Assembly: GCA_016180705.1 (NCBI GenBank)
Contig: JACPAU010000081.1
Span: 1-6,604, forward strand
Length of the DNA stretch: 6,604 bases
Origin: Candidatus Methylomirabilota bacterium
GTDB taxonomy: Bacteria > Methylomirabilota > Methylomirabilia > Methylomirabilales > JACPAU01
Reading direction: 5' to 3'
The position numbers and the translations under genes were made by a program. The notes beneath the pieces are model-generated. The model saw only the letters and a list, made by a program, of their open reading frames with translations. It did not search any database and was not told where the DNA came from. Below are positions 5,526 through 6,604 of the stretch, one piece after another (within the stretch, counting starts at the first letter, position 1; each line of letters starts with the position of its first letter).

Positions 5526-6500
5526 ATGCGGAAGATCACCTACCGGGAGGCGCTCCGGGAGGCCCTGCGAGAGGAGATGCGCCGGGACGGGCGCGTCTTC
5601 TTGCTGGGCGAGGACATCGCCCAGTTCGGCGGCTCCTACAAGGTGACCCAGGGGCTGCTCGACGAGTTCGGCCCGGAGCGGGTCCGGAACACCCCGATCT
5701 CCGAGGCGGCCATCGTGGGGGCCGCGGTGGGCGCGGCCCTCACGGGCATGCGCCCGGTGGCCGAGCTCATGTACGTGGACTTCTCCGGCATCGCGATGGA
5801 CCAGATCGCGAACCAGGCCGCCAAGAACCGCTACATGTTCGGGGGCAAGGCGCGGGTGCCGATGGTCCTGCGGACCCAGGGGGGGACGGGCCGCTCCTCG
5901 GGGGCCCAGCATGCCCAGTCTCTCGAAGCCTGGTTCATCCACATTCCGGGCCTCAAGGTCGTCATGCCGGCGACCCCCGCCGACGCCAAGGGCCTCCTGA
6001 AGAGCGCCATCCGCGACGACAACCCGGTCATCTTCATCGAGCACAAGCTCCTCTACCCGGAGACCGGGGAGGTGCCGGAGGGGGAGGTCCTGGTTCCGCT
6101 CGGCGTCGCCGACGTGAAGCGTTCGGGGCAGGATGTGACGGTCGTCGCCCACTCCCGCATGGTCCTGCTGGCCCTGCGCGTGGCCGACCGTCTGGCGGCG
6201 GAGGGGATCTCCTGCGAGGTCGTGGACCCCCGCACCCTCGACCCGCTCGACACCGCTGCCATCCTCCGCTCGGTGGAGAAGACGAGCCGCCTCGTCATCG
6301 TCCAGGAGGCGGTGGCCCAGTGCTCCTTCGCCTCGGAGGTGGCCGCGGTCGTGGCAGAGGAGGCCCTGGACTGCCTGGACGCCCCCATCCGGCGGGTGAC
6401 CGCCCTGGACACCCCCATGCCCTTCGCCCCCAAGCTGGAGCAGTTCGTCATCCCCAGCGAGGAGCGGATCGTCGCCGCGGTCCGGGGGGTCTGCGCCTAA
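5526..6500 (+). CDS. 2-oxo acid dehydrogenase E1, beta subunit (transketolase-like)
   Basis: Predicted 324-residue beta chain that completes the E1 active site with the preceding alpha chain. The pyrimidine-binding domain spans about residues 4-180 and holds GEDIAQFGGSYKVTQGL (28-44), the catalytic glutamate in PISE (Glu60), YVDF (83-86), and GAQHAQSLEAWF (126-137) with His129. The transketolase C-terminal domain (about 195-320) has DPRTLDPLD (234-242), VQEAV (259-263) and DTPMPFAPKLEQFVIPS (295-311), the last typical of PDH/acetoin E1 beta chains. GGAGG (5516-5520) is five bases before the ATG, and the longer frame upstream overlaps the alpha gene. Intact, with no frameshift. Whether it serves pyruvate, acetoin or branched-chain oxo acids is not decided by the sequence; the AcoB-like length slightly favours the acetoin/pyruvate group. 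E2 and E3 are not within the window. Confidence 0.95.
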   Translation: MRKITYREALREALREEMRRDGRVFLLGEDIAQFGGSYKVTQGLLDEFGPERVRNTPISEAAIVGAAVGAALTGMRPVAELMYVDFSGIAMDQIANQAAKNRYMFGGKARVPMVLRTQGGTGRSSGAQHAQSLEAWFIHIPGLKVVMPATPADAKGLLKSAIRDDNPVIFIEHKLLYPETGEVPEGEVLVPLGVADVKRSGQDVTVVAHSRMVLLALRVADRLAAEGISCEVVDPRTLDPLDTAAILRSVEKTSRLVIVQEAVAQCSFASEVAAVVAEEALDCLDAPIRRVTALDTPMPFAPKLEQFVIPSEERIVAAVRGVCA

Positions 6501-6571
6501 TACAAACGACAGAACGAAAGTGACACGGTCCGGGTCCTGTCGCCGGCGCCGCCCCGGCCCCCGGCCCCCCC

Positions 6572-6596
6572 GGGGGAACCCTCCCGTGGTTCCCCC
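6572..6596 (+). terminator. Hairpin downstream of E1 beta, uncertain terminator
   Basis: GGGGGAACC (6572-6580) pairs perfectly with GGTTCCCCC (6588-6596) around a seven-base loop. It lies 71 bases after the E1 beta stop, with C-rich rather than T-rich sequence after it, and the upstream C run (6565-6571) could instead pair with the G run. The 104 bases from 6501 to the window end contain no gene or start with a ribosome binding site. It may mark the end of the E1 transcript or a gap before an E2 gene outside the window. Confidence 0.4.
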
Positions 6597-6604
6597 CCTC
6601 GGCC

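Noticed and set aside
3520..5539. Long minus-strand open frames across SDR, E1 alpha and the start of E1 beta
   Set aside because: Same reason: low-complexity Arg/Gly/Pro-rich translations opposite clearly conserved enzymes.
1..6604. CRISPR array, transposon ends, tRNA or rRNA genes
   Set aside because: No regularly spaced repeats, transposase-like frame, cloverleaf or rRNA signature was seen on either strand.

Overview
This is a GC-rich bacterial window with six clear protein genes plus one very small one, all on the plus strand. The outer-membrane porin and lipoprotein point to a diderm (Gram-negative-type) organism. The high GC (upper 60s percent by eye), the DcaP-like porin without a long N-terminal coiled coil, and the metabolic gene mix would fit an uncultured environmental lineage such as Rokubacteria/NC10 or a high-GC proteobacterium. 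That placement is impression only; nothing here is a phylogenetic marker.

Layout. Positions 1-246 are a leader without a convincing gene, ending in a purine-rich ribosome binding site. A GTG-started porin precursor follows (247-1437) and is closed by a strong intrinsic terminator (1478-1524). Next comes a possible promoter overlapping a tandem 12-bp repeat (1573-1610), then a lipoprotein (1699-2391) with a proline-rich linker and a FlgT-C-like C-terminal domain. The stretch 2392-2828 holds a GC-rich hairpin touching a Shine-Dalgarno sequence, a 40-residue two-CxxC zinc-ribbon gene (2524-2646), and a 95-bp nested inverted repeat (2706-2800).

The second half is metabolic. A HAD-IIA phosphatase (2829-3608) and a classical SDR dehydrogenase (3634-4392) are 25 nt apart and probably co-transcribed. 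A GC hairpin directly follows the SDR stop, and then comes the best promoter in the window (TTGACA, 17-nt spacer, TAGGTT at 4418-4446). It would drive the alpha (4532-5494) and beta (5526-6500) subunits of a thiamine-diphosphate-dependent 2-oxo acid (pyruvate/acetoin-type) dehydrogenase E1. The last 104 bases hold no gene and a 9-bp hairpin; E2 and E3 partners, if linked, lie beyond the window.

How they work together. The SDR and E1 pair suggest oxidation of a small hydroxy- or oxo-compound, with E1 decarboxylating a 2-oxo acid and passing the acyl group to an E2 not seen here. The HAD enzyme may clear a phosphorylated intermediate. The porin could import substrate, but its own terminator sets it apart. 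I found no CRISPR array, transposase, phage gene, tRNA or rRNA. The window looks like ordinary chromosomal metabolism; the least explained parts are the 2392-2828 intergenic block and the lipoprotein.
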